Source: Methylophaga sp.
GTDB lineage: Bacteria > Pseudomonadota > Gammaproteobacteria > Nitrosococcales > Methylophagaceae
Length of the DNA stretch: 7,682 bases
Assembly (NCBI GenBank): GCA_002733335.1
Contig: NVVK01000002.1
Span: 110,921-118,602 of the forward strand
Direction: 5' to 3'
Shown here in pieces: positions 1 to 6,499 of this stretch. The notes beneath the pieces are model-generated. The model had not been told where the DNA came from and searched no databases. It saw only the letters and a program-made list of their open reading frames with translations. Made by a program: the position numbers and the translations under genes. Position 1 is the first letter of the stretch. Each line of letters starts with the position of its first letter.

Positions 1-223
1 CATGGTCAGAATTCTGATGCGCCTTAAACAGGTTCATTGCTATATTCAAGGAAATTTTATAATGATCATAAGCAGTGAAAAAAAGCTCTTTAGCCATTGC
101 ATCATTGCCCGCCACAATTTCCTGTTGCCAATTTTTGTCCGTAGCGATATTGCTAATAATTCCATTTTGTTGCGGTATTCTTTGAAGATTTCCTGTTACA
201 TCCAATTGGATTAATTTCCCCAT
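1..223 (-). CDS. Unrecognised protein, 5' part only (runs off the window)
   Basis: The minus strand is open from an ATG at 223-221 to the window edge, giving 74 residues that begin MGKLIQLDVTGNLQRIPQQN. A textbook Shine-Dalgarno (AAAGGAGA, plus-strand 231-238) sits 7 bases upstream, which fixes the start and is the main reason to call it a gene. There is no signal peptide, membrane segment or cysteine. Residues from about 30 onward are rich in Ala, Lys, Leu, Phe and Tyr and look helical (for example MAKELFFTAYDHYKISLNIA), so a soluble cytoplasmic helical protein is likely. I do not recognise the family. A phasin-like or other small helical protein is conceivable but unsupported. The overlapping plus-strand reading at 2-214 has no ribosome site and is a shadow of this gene. 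Confidence 0.72.
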   Translation of the reverse strand, partial: MGKLIQLDVTGNLQRIPQQNGIISNIATDKNWQQEIVAGNDAMAKELFFTAYDHYKISLNIAMNLFKAHQNSDH

Positions 224-611
224 CGTGATATCTCCTTTAATTAACCCCTGATTTCACAACAAACTGATCAATCTCTCCTGTGAAGATGTTTAGGTTTAGC
301 AAAAAAATTATTTTGTTCATTGTGTTTAATCTTTCTAATCTAAAAGTAAAACCTCTCCCATAGCTTGCTAATGACATCATTTAATATCTTGGCTTGCTCT
401 GGAAAATATACGTTTTTATATTCATTTATTTAGTTAAAATAAGCTTGTTACTTTTCGTTATACGTAAAAAATAATGTTTATCTTGGTGTTGAATAATGAG
501 TGACTTTTCACCCTGAAACAAAACACCTGATTGATACGTTATTAACCTAGTTGATTCTGTAGGTTTCCTATAGGCAATCGCATTTGATGTTATTTTCTCA
601 GCCATTGCAGA
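224..611. other. Intergenic region, no gene seen
   Basis: This stretch separates two minus-strand genes. It is AT-rich and stop-dense in all frames. It holds the ribosome site of the 1-223 gene (231-238) and must hold that gene's promoter and the 3' end of the 612-848 transcript. I found neither a convincing -35/-10 pair nor a GC-rich terminator. A TTCACA (253-258) and TGTGAA (279-284) pair could form a weak leader hairpin. A 15-mer at 469-483 resembles a Fur box at only 10 of 14 positions and I do not call it. Confidence 0.5.
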
Positions 612-848
612 TCAACTATGTAAGGTATAGACAGAGCGTTGGTTAAAATTAGTTGATGACTGTTTATAGGCTTGTAGCTGAACCAAGCCTTTCCCTAAAT
701 CTTTTGCTAATTCTTTAAAATGTTCTGTTGGGATCCGAAGCGTCATCGACCCCAACATTAAGTGAATCATTTCACACTCTGAACAATATTGAATCTCACA
801 TGTCGAAGCATTTAATAATGTCTCTGGTTTGCATGTTTTTGAATTCAT
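612..848 (-). CDS. Small Cys-rich (CxxC) protein, probably iron-regulated
   Basis: This is a 78-residue protein with ATG at 848-846 and stop TGA at 614-612. An AGGA (plus 859-862) lies 10 bases upstream. Four cysteines lie at residues 6, 17, 22 and 25; C22-x-x-C25 (in YCSECEMIHLMLGS) looks like a half metal or redox site. It is followed by a beta-like segment (LGSMTLRIP, 32-40) and an amphipathic helix (about 41-62). There is no signal peptide or membrane segment, so it is probably cytoplasmic. I do not recognise a named family. Its best evidence is the promoter: a perfect -35, a 17-base spacer and a -10 overlapped by a Fur-like box, with an expected leader of only about 30 bases. Transcription is therefore probably raised when iron is short. 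A role in handling iron, heme or an Fe-S centre is inferred from that control and the CxxC pair only. Confidence 0.78.
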   Translation of the reverse strand: MNSKTCKPETLLNASTCEIQYCSECEMIHLMLGSMTLRIPTEHFKELAKDLGKGLVQLQAYKQSSTNFNQRSVYTLHS

Positions 849-885
849 AAACTCTACGTCCTATATCTATTTAAATATGAACTAA

Positions 886-914
886 ATGATAATCATTCGC
901 ATTAATATTGTCAA
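886..914 (-). promoter_or_regulatory. Sigma70 promoter of the small CxxC gene
   Basis: On the minus strand a perfect -35 TTGACA (914-909) is followed by 17 bases and a -10 TATCAT (891-886, 5 of 6). The transcript should start near 879, about 31 bases before the ATG at 848. The Fur-like box at 887-901 covers most of the -10 and part of the spacer, the usual place for Fur repression. Confidence 0.8.
887..901. promoter_or_regulatory. Fur box
   Basis: The 15-mer TGATAATCATTCGCA matches the 7-1-7 Fur consensus TGATAATNATTATCA at 12 of 14 informative positions, with mismatches at 898 and 899. Its left half and centre are perfect. Overlap with the -10 at 886-891 supports function. Confidence 0.75.
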
Positions 915-1001
915 CTGCAACCTTTGTTAAAAAGGGTATATCTACGTAGCGTCCTGCTAACACCGCTTTTTTACTCGATCTAAAACATTAAATGTTGTCT
1001 T

Positions 1002-1027
1002 ATTTTTGTGAACTTGCGCACAAAAAT
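1002..1027. promoter_or_regulatory. CRP-like activator site
   Basis: Perfect 9-base inverted arms ATTTTTGTG (1002-1010) and CACAAAAAT (1019-1027) flank 8 bases. Inside, TGTGA-N6-GCACA (1007-1022) matches the CRP consensus TGTGA-N6-TCACA at 9 of 10 positions. The site abuts the -35 TTGACA at 1028 and is centred at 1014.5, about 41-47 bases before the expected start, which suits a class II CRP activator. An FNR-type or other CRP-family protein could bind instead. Confidence 0.6.
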
Positions 1028-1055
1028 TTGACAAAATATGCTCACACTATAAACT
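1028..1055 (+). promoter_or_regulatory. Sigma70 promoter for the plus-strand PEP-CTERM gene
   Basis: A perfect -35 TTGACA (1028-1033) is followed either by TATAAA (1048-1053) with a short 14-base spacer, or by TAAACT (1050-1055, 4 of 6) with a 16-base spacer. The weak or badly spaced -10 would explain a need for the activator site just upstream. Expected start is near 1056-1062, leaving a leader of about 180 bases before the ATG at 1242. Confidence 0.55.
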
Positions 1056-1076
1056 TAATACGAATCGATCGTATTA
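1056..1076. promoter_or_regulatory. Palindromic operator candidate near the transcription start
   Basis: Perfect 8-base arms TAATACGA (1056-1063) and TCGTATTA (1069-1076) flank ATCGA. The 21-base palindrome sits at or just after the expected start of the 1242-2000 transcript, a typical place for a dimeric repressor (TetR- or GntR-like in size). No regulator gene is in the window. It could also form a small hairpin at the 5' end of the RNA. Confidence 0.45.
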
Positions 1077-1241
1077 GTAACTACTTGATTGGTTATTGAA
1101 ATTCAATTTACACCTTTGAATTTTTTACGCCTAGCCATTACTTATTTCTAGCCACGGCACATTTTAGGACGCTATAAAGTCAATTTTATTAAACTTTCTT
1201 ACTTAGCGAACCAAAATCAATTTTTTATAGGAATTAACAAC

Positions 1242-2000
1242 ATGAACAAAAAAACAAAAATAACAGGAGCGGTGCTCCTATCTTTATCTGCTTTGCTAAT
1301 GGCTGGCACAGCATCAGCTGCTACGGCTTTTACAGACCCGACTACTGCAGTATGGGGTTGGGATCGTGGAGATACTGAAACATCGTATGCTGAATGGAGT
1401 GTCATTGCTGATAACGCATTTGATCCTAGTGCTCCTACTGGTGCATTTGATGCAGATTCATCACCAGAAATTGGTAATAATGGTTTTGTACTTACTGACC
1501 TCGTTGCGAATAATACCGGCGCATTTGTTACAGGTACTGGTCTAGGTGGTAATGTATACAGCTTCTCAGACACTCCTGATTGGACTCTTGACGTTGAAAC
1601 AGACTATACGCTAGGTGCTGGTACAGTTGATGTTTATTTACAACTAAAAGTATTGGGTACACTACTAGATTTCACTAGTGTTACTTTAGATGGACTAGGT
1701 TACACCACTGCAGATGTAGTCTATTCTGGTGCTGCTGGTGGAGCTTTTGGCGGTGCAGAAGAAGAATACTTAATCTCATGGATAGGTGTTGAAGCTTCTA
1801 GCCTATACTCATTAAGCTGGTTGGCATTAGGTTCTAGCATGTCATTGGATGAAGTTTCTGTAGATATTGGTAACTATGCTGCAACTCCAATCATCCTTCC
1901 GCCAAGTGCTGTGCCAGTTCCTGCGGCGCTCTTTATGTTTGGCCCTGCATTATTAGGTTTCATGGGCTTACGTCGTAAAGTAGCAAATACAGTAGCTTAG
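1242..2000 (+). CDS. Secreted PEP-CTERM (exosortase-sorted) protein, unknown function
   Basis: This is a 252-residue protein. ATG at 1242 is preceded by AGGAA (1229-1233) at 8 bases. Residues 1-26 are a Sec signal peptide (MNKKTK, a hydrophobic stretch, then GTASA, cut before Ala27). The mature part (27-222) is acidic, Gly/Ala/Thr-rich, free of cysteine and beta-like, with a WGWDRGDTETSYAEW segment at 38-52. It ends in a sorting tail: SAVPVPA (223-229), a hydrophobic segment (229-243) and LRRK (243-246). By the known exosortase mechanism it is exported, held by the tail, then cut and released or attached to the surface or matrix. No enzyme motif is visible; a structural or matrix role is a guess. 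A heme-binding hemophore was considered because of the nearby receptor, but nothing in it resembles HasA. It stands alone, with its own CRP-like promoter region and a strong terminator, so it is not co-regulated with the Fur operon by any visible site. Confidence 0.93.
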   Translation: MNKKTKITGAVLLSLSALLMAGTASAATAFTDPTTAVWGWDRGDTETSYAEWSVIADNAFDPSAPTGAFDADSSPEIGNNGFVLTDLVANNTGAFVTGTGLGGNVYSFSDTPDWTLDVETDYTLGAGTVDVYLQLKVLGTLLDFTSVTLDGLGYTTADVVYSGAAGGAFGGAEEEYLISWIGVEASSLYSLSWLALGSSMSLDEVSVDIGNYAATPIILPPSAVPVPAALFMFGPALLGFMGLRRKVANTVA

Positions 2001-2025
2001 TTTTCTAAACTAGATTAGTGTAAAT

Positions 2026-2060
2026 AAAAGCCGTAGTGGTTCACCACTACGGCTTTTTAT
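2026..2060 (+). terminator. Rho-independent terminator
   Basis: A perfect 14-base stem, AAAAGCCGTAGTGG (2026-2039) with CCACTACGGCTTTT (2044-2057), closes a TTCA loop and runs into further T/A bases. It starts 25 bases after the stop codon of the PEP-CTERM gene. The A-run on the left arm means it could also end minus-strand transcripts, for instance read-through from the operon ending at 2522. Confidence 0.93.
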
Positions 2061-2118
2061 TGTGTGCGATTGATTGGAATATAGAATATGCAACTCCTCT
2101 TTTAACATAAGTGGTAGT

Positions 2119-2289
2119 GCCAAGATTAGAGATATATTTGGTGAGTGCTTTAGATTCCTCAAAGAAACATCACTCATACACAGGCTATATTCACCCGTTA
2201 AATTTGAAGAAGCATATTTTTCGGAACTACAGGCGGTTTGCGATGGCCATATATTATCTGGTCTAGCCACTGAAAATAATAACTGGTAG
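2119..2289 (+). pseudogene. Relic of an IS3-family transposase C-terminus
   Basis: In one frame 2119 onward reads AKIRDIF then GECF, resembling the AK-x-x-IFDYIE-x-FYN stretch of IS3-type (rve) transposases. The same frame from about 2190 reads SPVKFEEAYFSELQAV, close to the SPVEFE-x-x-YF ending of these enzymes. Between them the expected HSxxGY motif is present only in another frame (KKHHSYTGY, about 2161-2187), so one or more indels broke the gene. The stop in the last frame is TAG at 2287-2289. There is no start codon with a ribosome site and no N-terminal or catalytic DDE part. The call rests on remembered family motifs, so it is moderate. I could not identify the terminal inverted repeats. 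Confidence 0.5.
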
Positions 2290-2521
2290 TCGATTTATTT
2301 ACATCAATTAAATTCGCTGCTATTCGAGCCATTGAAGCCGCTATAAACAATTCAATTAAGCCACTGTGTTTATACAAACTTAATCATCTTATCCTCATTT
2401 GCTACTATCCAAGATTATTTTACTTGGCAAGGACAGCCCATAAAATAAATATCCGGTTATAAATGCTTATTCTAATCTAAAGTTCAAATAGTTATTACAG
2501 CTTTAGATTTTCCCCAAGCCT
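2290..2521. other. Intergenic tail between IS relic and receptor gene
   Basis: No gene is visible. An inverted repeat AATCTAAAG (2474-2482) and CTTTAGATT (2501-2509) with an 18-base loop lies 12 bases beyond the receptor stop codon. It might stabilise or end the operon mRNA, but it lacks GC content and a following T-run on the minus strand, so it is a poor intrinsic terminator. Confidence 0.4.
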
Positions 2522-4798
2522 TTAAAATTGCTGTGAAACACTAAGACGAACATCAATGCCAGGACCAAGATTATCAGTTTCCCCTATTCCTGAAATCAAA
2601 TATTCTTTATTGGTGATATTATCAATATTTAATCGGACAACGGTGCGTTTAGTTGGCTGCCACACAGCAAATATATCATGTAAAGCATAACCAGGTTGTG
2701 AGCCAACTATAATGCAAGCAGGGTTACTGAAATGGCAAGGTGGTGACTTAATGCCCCTTGAAATTAAATTATCATCATAAGCTTCAAGCTTATAACCAAT
2801 CTTAAAATTATAAGATTGGAATTTTCTCCCTATTGTAAAAATCACTTTATCAGCCGGCTTATCAATCAAGTCTTTTTCTAGACCTTCATTTCCCAAATCA
2901 CTCACTGCCGGATCAGGGTTATTCTCATAAAATTTAGGATCTTGATAGCCATCCAAAGTAGACACCACTAAACTGCCAAAATAAACAGGGGAATCATATT
3001 TTAGTTCTAATTCAATGCCACGATGTACTTCAATGCCAGGCTGGCTGATTTCACCTGTAACTGTATTTTGATAAATTGATCCCAATGTGTTCCCAACTTC
3101 AGTATAGAAAAAGGTAAGCTTGCTTAGAAAACTGTCTTCATTCGTGAATACATCGTCTATCATATAAGCCACACTAATTTCATGATTTTTAGACTCTTCA
3201 GGATCATAAAAATCAGCGCAAATCGCATTATCTTGATTAAATGCAGATTGTTGATCCAAGTTCCATAACGCTACGGCAGCAGCATGCGCCGCCGGCGAAG
3301 GGTAATCAGCTCGCCTAGGACGTGGACCTGCATCATGATAAAACGAAAAATACCTACAACGACCACCAGAGAGCCCTGGTAGAGTGAAATATTCATCAAT
3401 AAGCGGCGAACGGAACAGCTCAGCATAACTATAAAAGGCTGAAAAAGGTGATGATGCTGGTTCATAGCCAATACTAAAAGCAGGGCTTACTTGCGTAAAC
3501 TCAACCGTGCTAGAACGCCCTGTTTCTTCTAATAGCTCTTCTGCTAAATCTTTTGAATCAACACTGTATTTATCACCTCGCAGTGTCGCACTAAAAGTAA
3601 AATCATCAACTAATATTTTTTGAGTCACATACAAACCGTATGTCTGTTTAGTGCCGGCTGGCTGGGAGTTGTTTACACTACCGTTAAGCCGAGTCACCTC
3701 GCGGTCTTCTTGATTATATTGAGCCCCTACTGTTAAATAGCTTTGTTGTCCAAATAATTTAAAATTTGACTCATTGACCAACTCAGTCGTCCATATATCG
3801 TACTGGTAATTACCTGTAATTAAAGAGGCTGGCTGTCCTGGTATATTGTCATCGAGAATATATTTGTCCGTATACGCTATGGTTGCTTTTATATCAAACC
3901 AATCACTGGCAGGCGTAACGCGAGTATTAAAAGTATAAGAATCCTCTTCACTGGTACGATATACATATCCTCGCGTTCCTGAGCCCGCCCGAGCATCATG
4001 CAGTTCTTGTCCACTTTCTTCAGAGGTGCGATAGGTTAATGTTGTTTCTGAAAAGTCATTAAATAATTCGACTTTGGCTAAACCGCTTTCCTGCGTTTCT
4101 TCTGAATAGTCAAAACGTTCACCATTGGGTAATCTAAAATCATTGGTATCACGTTTAACACCACTCAGTAATATATCAAGATAATCTGTGGGTCGCCCAA
4201 AGGCTGTGAGGGTAAACATATCACCATCATTGTTAGAGCGGTGACCATATTTCACTTTTGCTCCCCAATTTTCATCCGCAGTCAGTAGATCTCGGGCATC
4301 AATGGTTTCCATCTCTACCACACCACCTAAAGCACCTGAACCTCGTTCTAAGATAGCTGAACCACGGCTCACCTTCACCTGTTTTAGTAATTCAGGATCA
4401 ATAGATAGCCCTATTCCATAGCGATATTTTTCAAAATTTTGAGTCGCACCATCAATTCTAACAATGACGTCTTCATTATTACCAAAGCCACGAATGCTTA
4501 TCCCCATACCACCAGAAAGCGGTCCACCATGACTCGATATACCCGGTAGCTCATCCAGTAACTCCATTACATTACTGGATTGCTTTTCTTCTATTCTCTC
4601 TTGCTGAATAGATGAAACCGATTGGCTATACTCAAAATCTTCTTCTTTAAGATTTTCCCCTTCTACCGTAATACTATCAAATACTTCAGTCTCTTCTTCA
4701 GCAAAGACATCTAAGGATTGAATAGCAAACAATAAAGCCACCAATATAAAAAATAGTTGGCCTTGAATTGCAGAAGTTATTTTTAAATCGGCTTGCAT
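2522..4798 (-). CDS. TonB-dependent outer-membrane receptor, heme/hemoglobin (HasR-like) type
   Basis: This 758-residue protein should import an iron ligand, probably heme, across the outer membrane using TonB energy. Residues 1-33 are a signal peptide ending DVFA. A TonB-box-like DSITVEG lies at 41-47. The plug (about 55-172) holds ISIRGFGNNEDVIVRIDG (100-117), QNFEKYRYG, a VKVSRGSA segment and GSGALGGVVEMET (153-165), the pattern of heme receptors such as HasR and the TonB hemoglobin/transferrin family. The beta-barrel follows and ends in Phe758. FRSP (462-465) resembles the FRAP box of heme receptors. His488 and His505 lie between it and PEESKNHE (533-540), where an axial heme ligand is expected. 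ATG at 4798 is chosen because it starts the signal peptide; it lies 7 bases after the upstream stop, with AGGAAG inside the preceding gene. A TTG at 4840 would add 14 residues and spoil the signal. Heme is an inference; a siderophore or hemophore is possible. Confidence 0.93.
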   Translation of the reverse strand: MQADLKITSAIQGQLFFILVALLFAIQSLDVFAEEETEVFDSITVEGENLKEEDFEYSQSVSSIQQERIEEKQSSNVMELLDELPGISSHGGPLSGGMGISIRGFGNNEDVIVRIDGATQNFEKYRYGIGLSIDPELLKQVKVSRGSAILERGSGALGGVVEMETIDARDLLTADENWGAKVKYGHRSNNDGDMFTLTAFGRPTDYLDILLSGVKRDTNDFRLPNGERFDYSEETQESGLAKVELFNDFSETTLTYRTSEESGQELHDARAGSGTRGYVYRTSEEDSYTFNTRVTPASDWFDIKATIAYTDKYILDDNIPGQPASLITGNYQYDIWTTELVNESNFKLFGQQSYLTVGAQYNQEDREVTRLNGSVNNSQPAGTKQTYGLYVTQKILVDDFTFSATLRGDKYSVDSKDLAEELLEETGRSSTVEFTQVSPAFSIGYEPASSPFSAFYSYAELFRSPLIDEYFTLPGLSGGRCRYFSFYHDAGPRPRRADYPSPAAHAAAVALWNLDQQSAFNQDNAICADFYDPEESKNHEISVAYMIDDVFTNEDSFLSKLTFFYTEVGNTLGSIYQNTVTGEISQPGIEVHRGIELELKYDSPVYFGSLVVSTLDGYQDPKFYENNPDPAVSDLGNEGLEKDLIDKPADKVIFTIGRKFQSYNFKIGYKLEAYDDNLISRGIKSPPCHFSNPACIIVGSQPGYALHDIFAVWQPTKRTVVRLNIDNITNKEYLISGIGETDNLGPGIDVRLSVSQQF

Positions 4799-4805
4799 AG
4801 CACTG

Positions 4806-5546
4806 TCATTTCTTCCTGAAAGAAGAAATTCGAAAACCAAATAGCATACTTAAAGCAGATGAAAACAACCAAACTGCAGCTGGTAGTGGTACTGCCGATA
4901 GCGAAGTTACCGAACCTTGACCTGCACCATAAACACCTTGTAATGCAGTGATCATATCTATTGTTAAAGGGTAGGTTGGCCCAGTATAGATTGAATCTTC
5001 TGATGCTAAATTGGTCTCGTCACCATATTCTACAAAATGCCCCATTCCTAAGCTATGGCCCAGTTCATGCTGAATGATGGCATAAAAAATTGATGGTAAC
5101 CATTGGACGCCAAAACGATCCGCATTAACAACTATATCCCCCGCTAACCCACTTTCCTCAAAAGGGAAGTAAGCATACGCATTTGCACCATCAATATGGG
5201 GTACATGGCCAATTCGAATATCAGGATGACCCATTGGATTATATTCACCTGTTTCTGGCAATGGACCACTATCTACTTGCTCAACAAAATGGATGGGTAA
5301 AATATTGGCATAATCCCACAAAGCTGTTTCGACAATAGACTTCAATAATGAATTATCTATTGCCTCCCCTGTGATCATATCTTTTATACCACCATCGAAT
5401 AAGTTAATATAACTATAGGTTAATGTAATTTCACTTCCTGGGCCGTCAGGCTGATCCCAACTGGAATACATGGGGAAATAGCCCGCAGCTAGAGTCATAT
5501 TCGACCAAAGTGAAAATAAAATCATTAGTCCAATCTTTTTAATCAT
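4806..5546 (-). CDS. Matrixin-like (M10) zinc metalloprotease with PEP-CTERM tail
   Basis: This is a 246-residue secreted metzincin. Residues 1-20 form the signal peptide (MIKKIGLMILFSLWSNMTLA). The catalytic domain covers about 40-207: TYSYINLF (43-50), WDYANILPIHFVEQ (77-90), PDIRIGHVPHIDGANAYAYF (108-127) and GDIVVNADRFG (136-146) follow the matrixin order. HELGHSLGMGH (160-170) is the full zinc site with Glu161 as the base. Where matrixins have the Met-turn (SIM-x-P-x-Y) this protein has SIYTGPTY, with Tyr187 in place of Met. The ending ITALQGVYG (199-207) is family-typical. A SAVPLPA (217-223), hydrophobic segment and FRKK make the exosortase tail. There is no propeptide and no cysteine, so no cysteine-switch control. 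ATG 5546 has GGGAGA about 9 bases upstream, overlapping the stop of the preceding gene, 13 bases away. Substrate unknown; hemoproteins or matrix proteins are plausible given the receptor downstream. Confidence 0.9.
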   Translation of the reverse strand: MIKKIGLMILFSLWSNMTLAAGYFPMYSSWDQPDGPGSEITLTYSYINLFDGGIKDMITGEAIDNSLLKSIVETALWDYANILPIHFVEQVDSGPLPETGEYNPMGHPDIRIGHVPHIDGANAYAYFPFEESGLAGDIVVNADRFGVQWLPSIFYAIIQHELGHSLGMGHFVEYGDETNLASEDSIYTGPTYPLTIDMITALQGVYGAGQGSVTSLSAVPLPAAVWLFSSALSMLFGFRISSFRKK

Positions 5547-5559
5547 TGCACTATTCTCC

Positions 5560-6498
5560 CTAAGTCTTACTTGATGCTTGACCTTGCTTTCTCATATAAA
5601 AAAAGCTAGATAAACCAGAAAATAATAACCAGATACCCGCAGGCAATGGCACGGCACTGACGTTATTAACTTCCCATCCAATATCAGAAAAGCCAGCGTA
5701 ATCAAGTTCGGTTGGAAGCTGGCGAGTCCCCGAGGGTGTTGAAGGATCCATCATGGTTTCTTGTAATATACTGTCAAATACGCTAGTTACCCCTTCTGCC
5801 CAATGTGAGCCAAATCTATCAACGGGCACTAAACCACCGTAGCTTTCTACGGAATTTTCTCCCATGAAATAGCCATTATCAATTTGGTCATACCAACTAT
5901 CTGCCGTACCGAATCCTAGAATATGACCAATCTCATGTGTCGCGGTGGTTAAAAAATCACTGAGCCCTGATATTAAACCACTGCTATCTTCATCAAAATA
6001 CCAATCATGATTGGTATTAAACCAAATTGACCCTCCCCAGATACCATAATCGCCATCATTTTGACCACGCGTAATAACACTATCTACAAATTCGCTAGAG
6101 CCAGTTGCACTCACAGTTCCAGTGCCAGCAAAGCCTAAGACTCCAGGAGCCGAACTTGAACCACCTACAAAAATTTTGATAGTATCAGCAGCTATTTCTT
6201 CATTAACCAGTGTTACCGATGAGCCCAATAGACCTGGATTAAAAATATCAACGGACCAACTATTACTTCCGCCACTAGAAATAGCTGTTAGTTGATCGGT
6301 AAAACCAGAATAAAATGATGCAGCAAGCTCTAGTGCGTCTCTACGTTCCGTAATGGCATCGCCGGTGCTAATATTAGTAAAGAAACCTGATGTATCATAT
6401 CGATAGTCAAAATCAATTGTTAGTGCAGCAACATTACTGGAATGTAATGTTGCTGCGAACAAAATTGATAATGCTAAATTTTGTTTAGTTAATTGCAT
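5560..6498 (-). CDS. Leishmanolysin-like metzincin protease with PEP-CTERM tail
   Basis: This is a 312-residue secreted putative zinc metalloprotease. The signal peptide covers 1-25 (MQLTKQN, hydrophobic core, SNVAA). HEIGHILGFG (188-197) gives two zinc His and the catalytic Glu189. The eleventh motif position, normally the third ligand, is Thr198. A distant His232 in RFGSHWAEG and a Met pair in QETMMDP (246-252) followed by TELDYAGFSDIGWEV match the arrangement of M8 (leishmanolysin) enzymes, where an insertion separates HExxH from the third His. Upstream, SIWFNTNHDWYFDED (157-171) may bind a metal ion. SAVPLPAGIW (281-290) and a hydrophobic segment form the exosortase tail; it ends MRKQGQASSKT, without the usual Arg-Arg. 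There is no cysteine. The start is ATG 6498, one base after the upstream stop, implying translational coupling; a TTG at 6525 would put nine charged residues before the signal and overlap the upstream gene. Activity is inferred. Confidence 0.88.
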   Translation of the reverse strand: MQLTKQNLALSILFAATLHSSNVAALTIDFDYRYDTSGFFTNISTGDAITERRDALELAASFYSGFTDQLTAISSGGSNSWSVDIFNPGLLGSSVTLVNEEIAADTIKIFVGGSSSAPGVLGFAGTGTVSATGSSEFVDSVITRGQNDGDYGIWGGSIWFNTNHDWYFDEDSSGLISGLSDFLTTATHEIGHILGFGTADSWYDQIDNGYFMGENSVESYGGLVPVDRFGSHWAEGVTSVFDSILQETMMDPSTPSGTRQLPTELDYAGFSDIGWEVNNVSAVPLPAGIWLLFSGLSSFFYMRKQGQASSKT

Positions 6499-6499
6499 T

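Noticed and set aside
2..214. Plus-strand open reading of 70 codons
   Set aside because: It is antisense to the minus-strand gene starting at 223, which has a strong ribosome site; the plus reading has none.
469..483. Third Fur box in front of the 1-223 gene
   Set aside because: Only 10 of 14 positions match, and no convincing promoter lies around it; in AT-rich spacer this is expected by chance.
1077..1241. Cyclic-di-GMP or other riboswitch in the long leader
   Set aside because: The conserved GEMM core and a terminator or anti-SD hairpin are not visible; only scattered similarity to short words.
1217..1573. Minus-strand open reading of 118 codons
   Set aside because: Antisense to the start of the PEP-CTERM gene at 1242, with low-complexity composition mirroring it and no ribosome site.
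1242..2000. Lone PEP-CTERM protein as a HasA-type hemophore
   Set aside because: It has a Sec signal and an exosortase tail and none of the HasA sequence features; nearness to a HasR-like receptor is not enough.
2010..2270. Minus-strand open reading of 86 codons
   Set aside because: It runs through the intrinsic terminator and antisense to the IS relic, with no family resemblance.
2474..2509. Terminator of the operon
   Set aside because: The 9-base stem is AT-rich, the loop is 18 bases and no T-run follows on the minus strand.
3271..3471. Minus-strand open reading inside the receptor gene
   Set aside because: Out-of-frame shadow of the TonB receptor; composition is arbitrary.
4796..4840. 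TTG start at 4840 for the receptor
   Set aside because: It overlaps the end of the upstream gene and puts extra residues before the signal peptide; ATG 4798 gives a standard export signal.
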